This document shows, one piece after another, positions 6,194-6,358 of a DNA stretch of 6,358 nt (its first letter is position 1; every line of letters starts with the position of its first letter). A program made the position numbers and the translations under genes. Origin of the DNA: Prevotellaceae bacterium (GTDB lineage: Bacteria; Bacteroidota; Bacteroidia; Bacteroidales; UBA932). The stretch is taken from contig JAITMY010000140.1 of the NCBI GenBank assembly GCA_031290755.1, forward strand, positions 1-6,358, given 5' to 3'. The notes under the pieces were generated by a model. The model ran no database searches. It was not told the DNA's origin and worked only from the letters and a program-made list of their open reading frames with translations.

Positions 6194-6219
6194 GGCCGCT
6201 GCGGTAAAGCGCAGCGGCC
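6194..6219 (+). other. Intercistronic hairpin between fucI and fucP
   Basis: GGCCGCTGCG (6194-6203) and CGCAGCGGCC (6210-6219) form a perfect 10-bp GC-rich stem with a GTAAAG loop, 17 nt after the fucI stop. What follows is TTAAAATTT, not a continuous T-tract, so full termination is unlikely. It may be a partial terminator or an mRNA-stabilising element that sets the ratio of isomerase to permease message. Confidence 0.6.
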
Positions 6220-6228
6220 TTAAAATTT

Positions 6229-6234
6229 GGAGGG
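6229..6234 (+). promoter_or_regulatory. Strong Shine-Dalgarno of fucP
   Basis: GGAGGG lies 8 nt before the ATG at 6243. Most other starts in this window have no recognisable Shine-Dalgarno, as is usual in Bacteroidota, so this one stands out and supports the start chosen for the permease. Confidence 0.7.
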
Positions 6235-6242
6235 AACAACAC

Positions 6243-6358
6243 ATGGCCAAAGGCACTAAACTTTTTATCGGGCCGCAGGGGCAGCGCTACCTGCTTCCGT
6301 TTATCCTTGTTACCACGCTGTTTGCGCTGTGGGGCTTTGCCAACGACATCACCAACCC
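6243..6358 (+). CDS. fucP: L-fucose:H+ symporter (MFS), N-terminal part (cut by window edge)
   Basis: Only 38 full codons and part of the next are visible. The protein begins MAKGTKLFIGPQGQRYLLPF and continues into the first membrane helix (about residues 17-34, ILVTTLFALWGFAND), ending at ITNP. The motif LWGFANDITNP at the end of helix 1 is typical of the fucose/glucose-galactose permease branch of the major facilitator superfamily. The Asn-Asp pair falls in the region where E. coli FucP has its functionally important Asn43 and Asp46. The position directly after fucI supports L-fucose as substrate. Another hexose permease of the same branch is possible, because substrate specificity cannot be read from this fragment. 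Confidence 0.85.
   Translation, partial: MAKGTKLFIGPQGQRYLLPFILVTTLFALWGFANDITN

Noticed and set aside
5817..6242. A 141-codon minus-strand frame opposite the fucI 3' end and the fucI-fucP gap
   Set aside because: It is a shadow of fucI that crosses the intercistronic hairpin and the fucP Shine-Dalgarno; no domain is recognised.
1..6358. CRISPR array, insertion sequence, toxin-antitoxin, retron or other new defence system
   Set aside because: I found no regularly spaced repeats, transposase, reverse transcriptase, nuclease or small toxin-like gene; nearly all sequence is taken up by known housekeeping and metabolic genes.

Overview
The window looks like ordinary chromosomal DNA from a GC-rich member of the Bacteroidota, most likely Bacteroidales. 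Three things point there: several promoters match the Bacteroidota consensus (TAnnTTTG with TTG or TTTG about 19 nt upstream); the partial gene at the left edge resembles the HU/IHF-like DNA-binding proteins common in Bacteroides relatives; and FucI reads like Bacteroides FucI. A fucose pathway fits a gut or mucus-associated lifestyle. I cannot assign a genus; an Alistipes/Rikenellaceae-like organism is only a guess from the GC-rich coding sequence.

Layout, left to right. (1) 1-214, minus strand: the N-terminal 71 codons of an HU/IHF-like DNA-binding protein, with a clear promoter at 347-377. (2) 215-538: non-coding, holding that promoter, two palindromes and a -7 element for the next gene. 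(3) 539-620, plus strand: tRNA-Leu(UAG), followed at once by a strong intrinsic terminator (626-662). (4) 612-3407, minus strand: a complete P-type Ca2+-transporting ATPase of the plasma-membrane (PMCA, type IIB) kind, converging on the tRNA and overlapping its last 9 nt. (5) 3444-3472: a terminator-like hairpin. (6) 3495-4094, minus strand: the classical rplU-rpmA operon (ribosomal proteins L21 and L27), with a near-perfect promoter at 4146-4176. (7) 4095-4385: a divergent control region of 291 nt, unusually rich in dyad symmetry on the fucI side. (8) 4386-6176, plus strand: fucI, L-fucose isomerase, complete with its active-site residues. (9) 6243-6358, plus strand: the start of an L-fucose permease gene (fucP-like), cut by the window edge, separated from fucI by a 66-nt gap with a 10-bp hairpin and a strong Shine-Dalgarno.

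How the genes work together: fucI and fucP form the start of a fucose utilisation operon, in which the permease imports L-fucose and the isomerase makes L-fuculose. Kinase, aldolase and regulator genes are not visible and may lie to the right. rplU-rpmA is translation housekeeping. The Ca2+ ATPase is a stand-alone ion pump.

I see no mobile element, CRISPR array, prophage or defence gene, and no candidate for a wholly new system. The most interesting points are small-scale: the last 16 codons and stop of the ATPase are the reverse complement of the tRNA terminator and tRNA 3' end; a terminator-shaped hairpin with a T-tract lies directly in front of the fucI start codon; and overlapping inverted repeats cover the fucI promoter.
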